DNA of 64,000 nt from Brevibacillus sp051967035. Lineage in GTDB: Bacteria; Bacillota; Bacilli; Brevibacillales; Brevibacillaceae. The stretch spans positions 1 through 64,000 of the forward strand of contig NZ_JBQCKK010000008.1 of assembly GCF_051967035.1 (NCBI RefSeq), read 5' to 3'. Below the pieces are notes generated by a model. That model worked only from the letters and a program-made list of their open reading frames with translations, searched no databases and was not told where the DNA came from. Below are positions 49,028 through 57,435 of the stretch, one piece after another. Position 1 is the first letter of the stretch. The number at the start of each line of letters is the position of its first letter. A program made the position numbers and the translations under genes.

Positions 49028-49783
49028 ATGAAAAACTTGAAAATAGCGTTATTTTTGTCGGGGCTGAGTGCGATCGGGTTTGTCGCGGCCACGCCTTACT
49101 TGCTCACCATGATCGGGGATGCGGTAGCCATGGTGCCGCTTCCGCTGCCTGCTGTGATCGCCTTGTTTGTCTTGCAGGGCAGCATTACGGCGTTTCTGCT
49201 TTCGTGGGCGGGCTTGACTTTGGCGGGCAAGGTTGGGCTGGATGCTCCGATCTTGCGGAAATGGTTGTATAAAACGGGCGGCGCATCGTTTAACCGGGAA
49301 GGAATCGTGCAAGCGGTCATCTTCGGGCTGCTCGGAACGCTGATGATCTATTTGCTGGAACGGCTGATTTTCCAACCGCTCATGCCGATTCTCGCGGAAA
49401 AGGCGCAAGAGTTGAATGCGCCGGTCTGGGCAGGCGTCCTGACCGCCATTCAGGGCGGGGTGTACGAGGAAGTCATGGTACGGCTGTTCATGATGACACT
49501 CGTCGTCTGGATTTTGAGCAAGCTGTTCGGGCGTCAGTCCTCTCCCAAGCCGTGGATGTACTGGATCGGAATTTTCGGCGCAGCCTTTTTATTCGGGCTT
49601 GGCCATCTTCCGGCAGCGTCTGCTTATTTTGGCGAGATCACTCCGCTCTTGTTTGTCCGGACCATCGCCTTGAACGGGGTGGCAGGCATTTTGTTTGGGT
49701 ACCTCTACTGGAAGCGCGGGCTGGAATACGCGATGATTGCCCACGCGATTGGCGATATCCTGCTTCACGGCTTTTTGAGCTGA
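49028..49783 (+). CDS. CPBP intramembrane metalloprotease
   Basis: ATG at 49028 with AGGAGGGG. The 251-residue integral protein carries CPBP/Abi motifs: EEVMVR (EExxxR; about residue 154), FGLGHLP with His, and NGVAGILFGYLYWKRGLEYAMIAHAIGD with a second His. CPBP proteases mature peptides or provide bacteriocin self-immunity. It is the third gene of the sdpR-sdpI-like operon. Confidence 0.88.
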   Translation: MKNLKIALFLSGLSAIGFVAATPYLLTMIGDAVAMVPLPLPAVIALFVLQGSITAFLLSWAGLTLAGKVGLDAPILRKWLYKTGGASFNREGIVQAVIFGLLGTLMIYLLERLIFQPLMPILAEKAQELNAPVWAGVLTAIQGGVYEEVMVRLFMMTLVVWILSKLFGRQSSPKPWMYWIGIFGAAFLFGLGHLPAASAYFGEITPLLFVRTIALNGVAGILFGYLYWKRGLEYAMIAHAIGDILLHGFLS

Positions 49784-49956
49784 GGGGAGCAGGTTTTTTT
49801 TGTGGATATACTGGTAAAAAAAGGTGTTCGACCCAAAAAGGTAAGTCGCAGCGTATGCACCCTCGTCTCTATCCCGAGCTTTGAACTGCGCGTCCTGTTC
49901 CAATGCCCTTGTTCCGAAATGAAAAGGGACAACCGGAGGGAACAGCGCTTTTGGCG

Positions 49957-50031
49957 AAAAGAAAACCCCCTCCAGACAGAGGAAGCCAACCACAGTGGCG
50001 TGGCTGGCAGATCCATGTCTGCTTGGAGGGC
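49957..50031 (-). terminator. Large branched terminator of the 188-residue gene
   Basis: CCCTCCA...TGGAGGG outer arms, an inner GCCAACCAC/GTGGCTGGC stem, followed on the reverse strand by GGTTTTCTTTT. It is unusually long for a terminator. Positions 49784-49956 hold no gene. Confidence 0.55.
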
Positions 50032-50087
50032 GGGCTGTCACGGGCGCGTTTTCTTTTGTTTCCTGATGCTTGCCGCTGCGAGAGCGG

Positions 50088-50654
50088 TTACGAAACCTCT
50101 TTTTCCGTGATGATCGTTTCGCCGTCCTTGCCGAAAGCCGTGATGGAAAACATCTCGTTATGCTTGAGCGGCAGCTGCGCGTACCACAGGCGGAACGGGA
50201 ACAACTCATGGTCGATAATTTCCACCTCAAGCGTTTTTCCGGTCTTTGCGTTGACGACGGTCAGGCTGTCGATTTCCGGATCGAGAATGACGCCAAACAA
50301 CATCGGGAACGGGGAATCGAACGGGTTTTCTTTTCCGTTGGCAATATAGTGCGTGGAAAAGGCAGAGTCAGGCAGCGGAACTTCGGAAACAGCGGGGATA
50401 GTGTGACTGCCGCCATTTCCCCATTTCCAGCCAAGAATCGTTTTCTTGGCGAATTCGGCATCAATCGTTTGGCTATCCTCGCGAACGAGGAAGAACAACG
50501 TGCCTTTCTCTGTGCTGGCTTCATGAAAAATGGTGCCGATCTCTTCCCGTATGCTCTCAATCGCCTCAAGCGGAGTGGGAGAAGAATCGTCGGTCAGAAC
50601 ATAGCTGAAGCTGAAAAGGGTGAGCAGACACAAAAAGAGGACAATTCTTGTCAT
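50088..50654 (-). CDS. Secreted hypothetical protein
   Basis: The 188-residue product has an N-terminal signal peptide (IVLFLCLLTLFSFSYVLT) and a soluble beta-rich domain (GTLFFLVREDSQTIDAEFAKK, LDPEIDSLTVVNAKTGKTLEVE, ITAFGKDGETIITEKEV). No catalytic motif is recognised. Ribosome binding site AGGAGAG. The gene is single. Confidence 0.65.
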   Translation of the reverse strand: MTRIVLFLCLLTLFSFSYVLTDDSSPTPLEAIESIREEIGTIFHEASTEKGTLFFLVREDSQTIDAEFAKKTILGWKWGNGGSHTIPAVSEVPLPDSAFSTHYIANGKENPFDSPFPMLFGVILDPEIDSLTVVNAKTGKTLEVEIIDHELFPFRLWYAQLPLKHNEMFSITAFGKDGETIITEKEVS

Positions 50655-50838
50655 AGGGAACTCTCCTGTACGTGTTTTTCCATGACAGAAAGCTTTTGCT
50701 ACAGTCTTATTTTACCAATAAATCATCATATAATCCATAACTTATATGTGAGGGCTGGCCGTGGGCGGAATGACGGTTCCTTTTCAGGCAAAATCCCCCT
50801 ATAATAGAGAGGAAATGCTTGTACGAGGAGAAGTTTTC

Positions 50839-50955
50839 ATGAGCGACAACCACGACCGGAAAACGAACAACAAATGGGTCATCCTGGGCTTTGTCGGCAG
50901 TGTACTGGCTTGTGCCGTCTCGATGGTACTGTTCATTTACGCCATGAGAAGCTGA
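50839..50955 (+). CDS. Small single-TM protein (38 residues)
   Basis: ATG at 50839 behind CGAGGAGAAG. A basic, polar start (SDNHDRKTNNKW) precedes one membrane helix (VILGFVGSVLACAVSMVLFIYAM). A shared bidirectional terminator follows. The start and terminator support a real micro-protein. Function unknown. Confidence 0.55.
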   Translation: MSDNHDRKTNNKWVILGFVGSVLACAVSMVLFIYAMRS

Positions 50956-50968
50956 CTGGTGGGGACGC

Positions 50969-51004
50969 CAAAAACCGCTCCGGCGAGCGGTTTTGGCGGT
51001 TTTG
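50969..51004. terminator. Bidirectional terminator
   Basis: AAAACCGCTC and GAGCGGTTTT arms between convergent genes. Confidence 0.8.
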
Positions 51005-51005
51005 C

Positions 51006-51548
51006 TTACGGGTGTATGCTTTTCAGCTTTGGCTCGATTTCATTCCATGACAGCTGATTGAAGTCAGCAAAGCCGGCCCCCTGCAAGGCGATGGTTTTGC
51101 CTTGATACAGCGGATACACGCCTTGCCACAGTCCTGTGAGGCTGTACAGCGAGGAACCCTTGACCTTGCGCAGAAATACGAGGTAGTTTCCTTCTGCAAG
51201 CGGCCCCGTGTACGTCAGGTTCAGCGGGCTGGAAGTGTCGGGGAGCGGCTCCACGCCCGAGCTGAGAATGGTCAGCAATCGTGGAGAGGCGCCCTTGAAC
51301 ACTTTTTTGACATGCAAAGTTTGCGTGTAATGCACGATCTTACCCTGGGGGATGCTGCGCCCCGTGGGATAAGATTGATGCGCGCTGTCCATCCAGCCGA
51401 GCACGATGAGGTCGCTTTGCCGGACAAGCTCTTTGGCGCTTGGGACAGGAGCGGTCGCAACCGGCAGATGGCCGATGTTTGGCTCGGCGGAAGCAGGCAG
51501 GATGACGGCGCACAGCAGGATGGTGAGAATCAGCAGACGGTATCGCAT
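51006..51548 (-). CDS. Secreted hypothetical protein
   Basis: The 180-residue product has a signal peptide ending in LPASA, followed by a beta-rich domain (LVRQSDLIVLGWMDSAHQSY, TQTLHVKKVFKGASPRLLTIL, GNYLVFLRKVKGSSLYSLTG). This layout resembles uncharacterised exported proteins that sense or bind small ligands. The start codon follows AGGGGAA weakly. Divergent from the duplicated carboxypeptidase gene. Confidence 0.65.
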   Translation of the reverse strand: MRYRLLILTILLCAVILPASAEPNIGHLPVATAPVPSAKELVRQSDLIVLGWMDSAHQSYPTGRSIPQGKIVHYTQTLHVKKVFKGASPRLLTILSSGVEPLPDTSSPLNLTYTGPLAEGNYLVFLRKVKGSSLYSLTGLWQGVYPLYQGKTIALQGAGFADFNQLSWNEIEPKLKSIHP

Positions 51549-51735
51549 GGACGAATTTCCCCTCGCTCTTCGTAATCATGACGATAGTATGGTCGAGAGA
51601 GCGAAGATTCATCCTCTTGTTCCGATGATTCCGATTAGTAGGATTGGAATATTCCGAAAAGTCAAAATAGGTGCTATTATGGGGGCGTACTGTGGAATTG
51701 GCGCAAAACGTCAAGACTAGGACAAGGAGGGTGAC

Positions 51736-54633
51736 ATGAATCAGTTGGCTGGTTTTCGACGCGTCTGTACCTGCTTTTTTCTTTTCGTGCTTGTTTGGCA
51801 GCTAGCCGCTTTACCTGCATTTGCCCGCGAAGGCACCGCCACCAGGAATGCGCTCGCAGACCACATCGAAAGCTATTTGACCGACCTGAAGCGCGACGAG
51901 AACAGCAGGGGGCTGTACGCGGGGATTGCCGTTTACGATCTGACGGACAAAACGTATTTGTACCGGCACAACGCCGAACGCACCTACATCCCCGCCTCGA
52001 ACATGAAGCTGTTTACCACGATTGCCGGACTGGATCAGCTTGGGCCGGACTACCAGTGGAAGACGGAACTTTTCTTGCAAGGAAAGGTACGGGCGGATGG
52101 CGTGCTGGAAGGCGACCTGGTATGGAAAGGCTACGGCGATCCGACCTTGACGCCGGCGGATATGCAACACCTGGCAAGCGTCTTGAAGCAGGCCGGAATC
52201 AAGCGGATCAGCGGCAATCTTCTGCTGGACGAAAGTGATTTCGATGATACGCGCCTTGGCGTCGGCTGGATGTGGGATGACGAGCCGTATGGCTACAGCG
52301 CCCAGCTGAGTGCGCTTTCCGTGCATAAAAATGCTGTCACGCTGACCGTTGCGCCGGGCAAGGCGGTGCATGCGGCACCGACAGTGGCGATGGAGCCGAT
52401 GACTACATACGTAACCATACACAACCGCCTGCAAACGGTGGAAGGCGGCGAAACGGCGATTTCGCTTGAGCGGCCGCGGGGTACAAACGAGATTGTGCTG
52501 ACCGGGACGATCGGGCTTGCGGCCAAACCGTACGAGGAAAATGTCTCATTGGAGGACCCGGCGCTGTTCGTCGGGGACGTCTGGAAGCAGCAATTGCTCG
52601 CACAGGGAATCGAACTGCGTCCGGGAGTAGAAGTGAAAAAGACGGTGCTGCAATCGGGGGTGCCTTTTTACACTCACCTCTCCCGGCCGCTCGGAGAGGT
52701 GATCGTGGAACTGAACAAGGAGAGCGACAACTTTTACGCCGAGATGCTGCTCAAGACGCTTGGCGCGAGGCAAAAAGGGGCGGGCACCTTCGAAGCCGGA
52801 AGCGAAGTGGTAGCAGATGTGGTGAAGCGCGCCGGTATCGCCACCGGCTATCGTCAGGTGGACGGCTCGGGTCTGTCGCGGTTGAACCTGGTTTCAGCCG
52901 AGCAGATCGTACAGCTGCTTGCGTTTGCGCAGCAAGAGAGCTACAGCGTGGAGCTGGAAAAATCGCTGCCTGTCGCGGGTAGCGACGGTACCTTGAAAAG
53001 CCGGATGCTGGGGACAGCCGCAGAGAAAAACCTCATCGCCAAGACAGGCTCGATGAGCGGCGTCAACAGCCTGTCCGGCTACGTCACGGCGCAAAACGGC
53101 CACAAGCTTGCTTTTTCCATCCTGATTAACGGCATCTACCAATCGAAGTACGCGCGCGACCTGCAAGACTACGTGGGCACGTTGCTCGCATCTTATCCGC
53201 AGCTCGCCGCCGTGCAAGAGTATCAGCAGGAAGCAAAAAAAACCTACGCGCTCTCCGTGCTGCTCGATCCGCTGTTCGAACAGCCGCAGGCAGTCGGCGT
53301 GACCGCAGGCGTCCTCGTCAAGTCGCTGGACAAAACGGGAGACGAAGCCATTTTGTACGAAAAGGAAGCCGACGCGCTGCTCACGCCCGCGTCCAACCTC
53401 AAGCTGCTGACGACGGCTGCGGCGCTTTCCCAGCTGGGAGAGGACTACACCTTCAAGACGGAGCTGTACGGGGATGCGCCCGTCGCCAAAAACGGCGTGC
53501 AGCGAGGCAATCTGTACGTCAAAGGCTACGGCGATCCATCTCTGCACACGGAAAACGCCCTGAAGGTGCAGGAAGGCGTCTCGATTGAAAAAATCGCCGC
53601 CTGGATCAACGAGCAGGGAGTCAAAGAGATTCAAGGAAACCTGGTGCTCGACGAAAGCTACTTCGATACGCAGCGGCTCGGTCTCGGCTGGGCTTGGGAT
53701 GACGAGAGCTTCTCCTACAATCCGACGCTCGGCGCACTGGCCGTCAATCGCGGCACCGTCATGATCGCGTACGAGCCTGCGGCAAAAGCCGGGGAGCCCG
53801 TCTCGTTCAACCTGCTGCCGAAAACGTCCTACGTTGCCATCATCAACGAGGCGAAGACGGTGGCGCCAGACGAGGAAAACACGTTTGCCATCGTGCGCGA
53901 CCGCGGGACGAATACGATTCGCCTGACGGGACATCTCCCGCTGGATCACCCCGGCGACTACGAGCGCGTACCTGTGGAAGATCCTGCCAAATACGTCGGA
54001 ACGCTGCTGAAGGAAGCGCTGGAGAGCGAGGGCGTCCGCTTCGCTCCGGGCAGCGAGCTGCTCGTTTCGCCTGTGCCCCCTACAGCGGTCAAATGGAACG
54101 AATTTGCCTCGCAGCCGTTACCAGAAATCGTCTCGTACCTGAACAAGAAAAGCGACAACTTTTACGCGGAGATGCTCTTGAAAACGCTGGGTGCCGTGAA
54201 AAAAGGCGAGGGAAGCGCAGCGGCGGGAGCGAAAGTCGTCCAGGAAGCTGTAGCCGCGATGGGCGGCCAGACGAATTTTGACATGGTGGACGGTTCCGGG
54301 CTGACGCGCTACAACCTCATTTCGGTTCGCCACATCGTCACAGTGCTGGAAGGCATGGCGAAGCAGCCGGCTTTTTCCGCGTACGAGGCGTCCCTGCCTG
54401 TCGCGGGCGTGGACGGTACGCTGAAAAACCGTCTGGCGGAAACGGCCGCCGCCCATAGCCTGCACGCCAAAACCGGGTCGATGACAGGCATCAACAGCCT
54501 GTCCGGCTATCTTACGACGAAAAGCGGCGAGAGGCTGGTCATCTCGGTCATCTTCAACGGCTTCGTCGAGGATGAGGACTTTTTCCTCGAGCTGCAAGAC
54601 CGGATCGTTTCGATTGTCGCCGCTTACGAATAA
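51736..54633 (+). CDS. Tandem-duplicated S13 D-Ala-D-Ala carboxypeptidase (PBP4-like)
   Basis: Signal peptide (residues ~1-30, ALPAFA), then two complete S13 (DacB/PBP4) domains in one 965-residue chain. Domain 1 has SNMK at 88-91, SDNFYAEMLL near 330 and KTGSMSG at 436. Domain 2 has SNLK at 553-556, SDNFYAEMLL near 807 and KTGSMTG at 912. Both catalytic triads look intact. S13 enzymes trim or cleave peptidoglycan cross-links outside the membrane. Normal family length is about half this, so this is an internal duplication or fusion. GACAAGGAGG precedes the ATG. Monocistronic with terminator. Confidence 0.93.
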   Translation: MNQLAGFRRVCTCFFLFVLVWQLAALPAFAREGTATRNALADHIESYLTDLKRDENSRGLYAGIAVYDLTDKTYLYRHNAERTYIPASNMKLFTTIAGLDQLGPDYQWKTELFLQGKVRADGVLEGDLVWKGYGDPTLTPADMQHLASVLKQAGIKRISGNLLLDESDFDDTRLGVGWMWDDEPYGYSAQLSALSVHKNAVTLTVAPGKAVHAAPTVAMEPMTTYVTIHNRLQTVEGGETAISLERPRGTNEIVLTGTIGLAAKPYEENVSLEDPALFVGDVWKQQLLAQGIELRPGVEVKKTVLQSGVPFYTHLSRPLGEVIVELNKESDNFYAEMLLKTLGARQKGAGTFEAGSEVVADVVKRAGIATGYRQVDGSGLSRLNLVSAEQIVQLLAFAQQESYSVELEKSLPVAGSDGTLKSRMLGTAAEKNLIAKTGSMSGVNSLSGYVTAQNGHKLAFSILINGIYQSKYARDLQDYVGTLLASYPQLAAVQEYQQEAKKTYALSVLLDPLFEQPQAVGVTAGVLVKSLDKTGDEAILYEKEADALLTPASNLKLLTTAAALSQLGEDYTFKTELYGDAPVAKNGVQRGNLYVKGYGDPSLHTENALKVQEGVSIEKIAAWINEQGVKEIQGNLVLDESYFDTQRLGLGWAWDDESFSYNPTLGALAVNRGTVMIAYEPAAKAGEPVSFNLLPKTSYVAIINEAKTVAPDEENTFAIVRDRGTNTIRLTGHLPLDHPGDYERVPVEDPAKYVGTLLKEALESEGVRFAPGSELLVSPVPPTAVKWNEFASQPLPEIVSYLNKKSDNFYAEMLLKTLGAVKKGEGSAAAGAKVVQEAVAAMGGQTNFDMVDGSGLTRYNLISVRHIVTVLEGMAKQPAFSAYEASLPVAGVDGTLKNRLAETAAAHSLHAKTGSMTGINSLSGYLTTKSGERLVISVIFNGFVEDEDFFLELQDRIVSIVAAYE

Positions 54634-54651
54634 ACGGTCCGTAAAAGCAGA

Positions 54652-54698
54652 GAAGCTCCTTTTGCCGCCAAAAGCGCAAGGGGGCTTCTTTTTTTCAT
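54652..54698 (+). terminator. Terminator after duplicated S13 gene
   Basis: GAAGCTCC and GGGGGCTTC arms, inner stem, then TTTTTTT. Confidence 0.75.
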
Positions 54699-54778
54699 CT
54701 GCCGCCGCGTCGAAAGGACGCCCGCCCGGCTCCCCGCTCCCGGGTCAATGCCTGTGACGGTCGCTGAGACGCCGACAT

Positions 54779-55060
54779 ATGTATATGCAGATCAGATCGA
54801 TCGCAATCGGCATTCCATCCGGCAAAGAGCCGCCGTACTTGCTTGACATGGCAACGAGTGTCGAATCCATTCGCCAAATCAAGCGCGTCCCGACCGCTTC
54901 CGGTGTAGCGGAAATTTTGATTCCGGGAGAGCTCGAGCAGCGGAACATGACGGCCCGCAAGCAGGACGGCATTCCTTTGGGGCAAACGGCAGCGGAGGAG
55001 CTTGCCAAGCTGTGTTCCGCCTATGGAGTCGATCTGGCACAGGCAATCTGTACGTCGTGA
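54779..55060 (+). pseudogene. Malate/L-lactate dehydrogenase (Ldh_2) remnant
   Basis: The frame encodes RSIAIGIPSGKEPPYLLDMATS, matching the nucleotide-site region of PF02615 dehydrogenases. It jumps directly to their C-terminal region (GVAEILIPGELEQRNMTARK, DGIPLG). The intervening roughly 150 residues and the N-terminal half are missing, so an internal deletion left a non-functional fragment of about 93 residues. Confidence 0.6.
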
Positions 55061-55141
55061 GTCCGCCAGGTTGTCCGTGGTTTCCCGGACATTCTCCTGC
55101 ACATAGACTGATGGCAGCGGTTGGAAAAGGAGGAAGATCCG

Positions 55142-55534
55142 ATGCAACGCCACATGTGCAAAGGCAAAATTCACAGGGCGACGGTGACACAGGCGGAGCT
55201 GGACTACGTCGGAAGCATTACGATTGACATGGCCCTGATGAAAGCGGCCGATATCAAGCCCTACGAGATTGTGCAAATTACCAGCCTGCGTAATGCCACG
55301 CGCTGGAAAACATACGCCCTGCCGGCAGCAGAAGGCAGCGGGAAAATCTGCCTGAACGGCCCGCCTGCCCATTTGTTTTCGCCCGGCGACATGGTCATTA
55401 TTTTAAGCATGGGGATGTACGAGGAGAACGAATGCGACCAGCTGGTGCCCAAGGTCGTGTTCGTGGATGAGCAAAATCGCATTACGAAAATCGAGGAGCA
55501 TCATCTCATTACGAATGGAGAGACATTGCCATAA
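55142..55534 (+). CDS. panD: Aspartate 1-decarboxylase PanD
   Basis: ATG at 55142 behind AAAAGGAGGAAG. The 130-residue proenzyme has the self-cleavage site Gly24-Ser25 (YVGSITIDMALMKAADI), which generates the pyruvoyl group, and NGPPAHLFSPGDMVII and CDQLVPKVVFVDE blocks. It makes beta-alanine for pantothenate/CoA. panB and panC are not adjacent. It lies between two decayed genes. Confidence 0.96.
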   Translation: MQRHMCKGKIHRATVTQAELDYVGSITIDMALMKAADIKPYEIVQITSLRNATRWKTYALPAAEGSGKICLNGPPAHLFSPGDMVIILSMGMYEENECDQLVPKVVFVDEQNRITKIEEHHLITNGETLP

Positions 55535-55544
55535 AAGCGCCAAA

Positions 55545-55690
55545 CGTAGGAAAATGGGGCAAGCATCAGCACATGGTTCAGGATGAGCTGTTGCGGGAGC
55601 ACCTGCCCAAAACCCGGTTGTTTTCTCCGGAGGGATTGTGGGAGTACGCGGAAAACTACAAACGCGTGATCAGCAGCTGCACGATCAGAC
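55545..55690 (+). pseudogene. YheC/YheD ATP-grasp N-terminal fragment
   Basis: The reading frame encodes KAPNVGKWGKHQHMVQDELLREHLPKTRLFSPEGLWEYAENYKRVI in pieces resembling the start of the YheC/D ATP-grasp core of spore coat-associated proteins (K-W-G, then TRLFSPE). Beyond about 55690 the frame loses homology and runs into unrelated sequence (ending 55902). Probably truncated. Confidence 0.45.
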
Positions 55691-55943
55691 TTTTTACAGA
55701 CGCATTCTGTCCATGCGAAAACGATAGCGGATCATCGGGTGGGGGCAGGGCAGAGGGCGATAGATGGGGATGCCATCGTCGCCTGCTTGACCTGCTTGAG
55801 GGGGACAAGCAGCGAGGCCGGAGCGGGTACATCGCGAGCTGTCGCAATCCACTTGCTATTTCGAAAAAACAAGAAGCACTGGCGCATTCCATCAAAAGTT
55901 GATAGAATCCCTCTCATTATAGAGGGAGGTAGTGGGTTCGACC

Positions 55944-57269
55944 ATGACAACAATGTCTAAGAAAGAATGGATGCTCGTTAGCTTTATGCTCTTCTCCATG
56001 TTTTTTGGAGCAGGCAATCTTATTTTTCCGCCTTATCTCGGCCAGGAGGCAGGCTCGCTCGTCTGGTTCTCGTTGCTCGGCTTTGTGTTATCGGCCGTCG
56101 GCTTGCCGATTCTCGGAGTGGTGGCGGTCGCAAAAGCTGGCAGCTTCCACAGCCTTGCGAGTCGGGTCCATCCCGTTTTTGCTCTTATTTTTCCCTTTTT
56201 GATTTACGTCTCTATCGGGCCGGCGCTCGCGATTCCGCGCGCGGGTAGCCTCGCGTTCGAGATGGGAGTGGCACCGTTTCTGCCGGAACAACTGGTTGCC
56301 TCCAAGTTCAGCCTGCTTGTGTACACGCTCGTCTTTTTCCTGATCGTCTTCTGGCTGAGCTTGTCTCCGTCCAAGCTGGTCGATCGCTTTGGAAAGCTGC
56401 TGACCCCTGTCTTGCTGGCGCTGATCGCCCTGATTTACGTGAAAAGCCTGGTGACGCCGCTTGGACCGATGGGAACTCCCACCGGGAAATACGGTACCAA
56501 TCCGATTGTCCAAGGCTTTTTGGACGGGTATTTGACGATGGATGCGCTGGCTGCGCTCGTGTTTGGCATTGTCATCGCCAATACGCTGCGCGCCAAAGGA
56601 ATGACGGACACGAAGATGCTGTCGGCGAGCATGATCCGTGCCGGGATCGGCGCCGGACTGTTGCTGACCGTCATCTACGTGATGCTGGGGATCATGGGAG
56701 CTTCCGCCGCTTCCCTGGGGAAAGCGGAAAATGGCGCGCAGCTGTTGGCGAGCATGATGAATCAGTTGTTCGGTGCGAGCGGAACGTTGATTCTCGGCGT
56801 CATTTTCACTGTCGCCTGCTTATGCGTATCCATTGGACTCGTCACCTCGTGCAGCCAATATTTTCACGGGCTGTTTGGCGGTTTGTCGTACAAAGGATGG
56901 GTGACGGTTCTCAGCGTGCTGAGCATGATCGTGGCGAACATGGGGCTGACCCAGATTTTGACCGTATCCGTACCCGTGCTGGGCGCGATTTATCCGGTTG
57001 CGATCATTCTGATTTTGCTGGCGCTGGTGGAGCGGTTCATTCCGGCTACGTCGCTGGTCTATAGCACGACGGTGGGGATCGTCTCCCTGTTCGGACTGGT
57101 CGATCTGGTCAATGTCTTGTTCCTCGCCCGCGCGTGGGATGGCGCATTGGCGGTCTTGCCGTTTTACAAGGAGGGCGCTGGCTGGGTGCTCCCTGCCGTG
57201 ATCGCGGCCGCGGTCGGCATGGTGCTGGAAACGGGGAGAAGACAGGCAAGTCAGGTAAGAAACAGCTAG
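55944..57269 (+). CDS. brnQ: Branched-chain amino acid:cation symporter BrnQ (copy 2)
   Basis: ATG at 55944 with GGGAGGTAG upstream. The 441-residue carrier has the same hallmarks as the first copy (FSMFFGAGNLIFPPYLGQ, SLASRVHPVFALIFPF, AIPRAGSLAFEMG, QGFLDGYLTMDALAALVFGI). A CCCTCT/AGAGGG hairpin (55907-55924) immediately precedes and partly contains the ribosome binding site, which could tune translation. No long structured leader as in copy 1. Confidence 0.93.
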   Translation: MTTMSKKEWMLVSFMLFSMFFGAGNLIFPPYLGQEAGSLVWFSLLGFVLSAVGLPILGVVAVAKAGSFHSLASRVHPVFALIFPFLIYVSIGPALAIPRAGSLAFEMGVAPFLPEQLVASKFSLLVYTLVFFLIVFWLSLSPSKLVDRFGKLLTPVLLALIALIYVKSLVTPLGPMGTPTGKYGTNPIVQGFLDGYLTMDALAALVFGIVIANTLRAKGMTDTKMLSASMIRAGIGAGLLLTVIYVMLGIMGASAASLGKAENGAQLLASMMNQLFGASGTLILGVIFTVACLCVSIGLVTSCSQYFHGLFGGLSYKGWVTVLSVLSMIVANMGLTQILTVSVPVLGAIYPVAIILILLALVERFIPATSLVYSTTVGIVSLFGLVDLVNVLFLARAWDGALAVLPFYKEGAGWVLPAVIAAAVGMVLETGRRQASQVRNS

Positions 57270-57279
57270 AAAAACCTCT

Positions 57280-57335
57280 TGAGGGAGTGGTGCATGGGCG
57301 GTTTTCGTCCTGGCCCACTCCCTCCTGTTTTTTTT
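57280..57335 (+). terminator. Terminator after brnQ copy 2
   Basis: GAGGGAGTGG and CCACTCCCTC arms followed by eight T. Confidence 0.8.
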
Positions 57336-57359
57336 ATGTTGGAGAGGAACTGACCATCG

Positions 57360-57388
57360 TTTACAAAAACTCGGTTTGATGGTAAAAT
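57360..57388 (+). promoter_or_regulatory. Sigma-A promoter of the HTH-TPR regulator
   Basis: TTTACA (57360-57365), 17-nt spacer, TAAAAT (57383-57388). Confidence 0.7.
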
Positions 57389-57397
57389 TCGAAAAAA

Positions 57398-57411
57398 TGT
57401 AAACGCTTGCA
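57398..57411. promoter_or_regulatory. Candidate CcpA cre site
   Basis: TGTAAACGCTTGCA fits the cre consensus TGNAANCGNNNNCA at every fixed position and lies just downstream of the -10, where CcpA binding represses. Confidence 0.65.
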
Positions 57412-57435
57412 AAATTCTGTTGAGGGGGGGCTATC

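Noticed and set aside
49784..50087. 6S RNA or other known structural RNA
   Set aside because: No match to the closed-open-closed rod of 6S. The hairpins are better explained as the long terminator of the reverse-strand gene.
55691..55902. Extension of the YheC/D-like frame to 109 codons
   Set aside because: Residues after the truncated part are low-complexity (Gly/Arg-rich) and unrelated. Treated as out-of-homology read-through.
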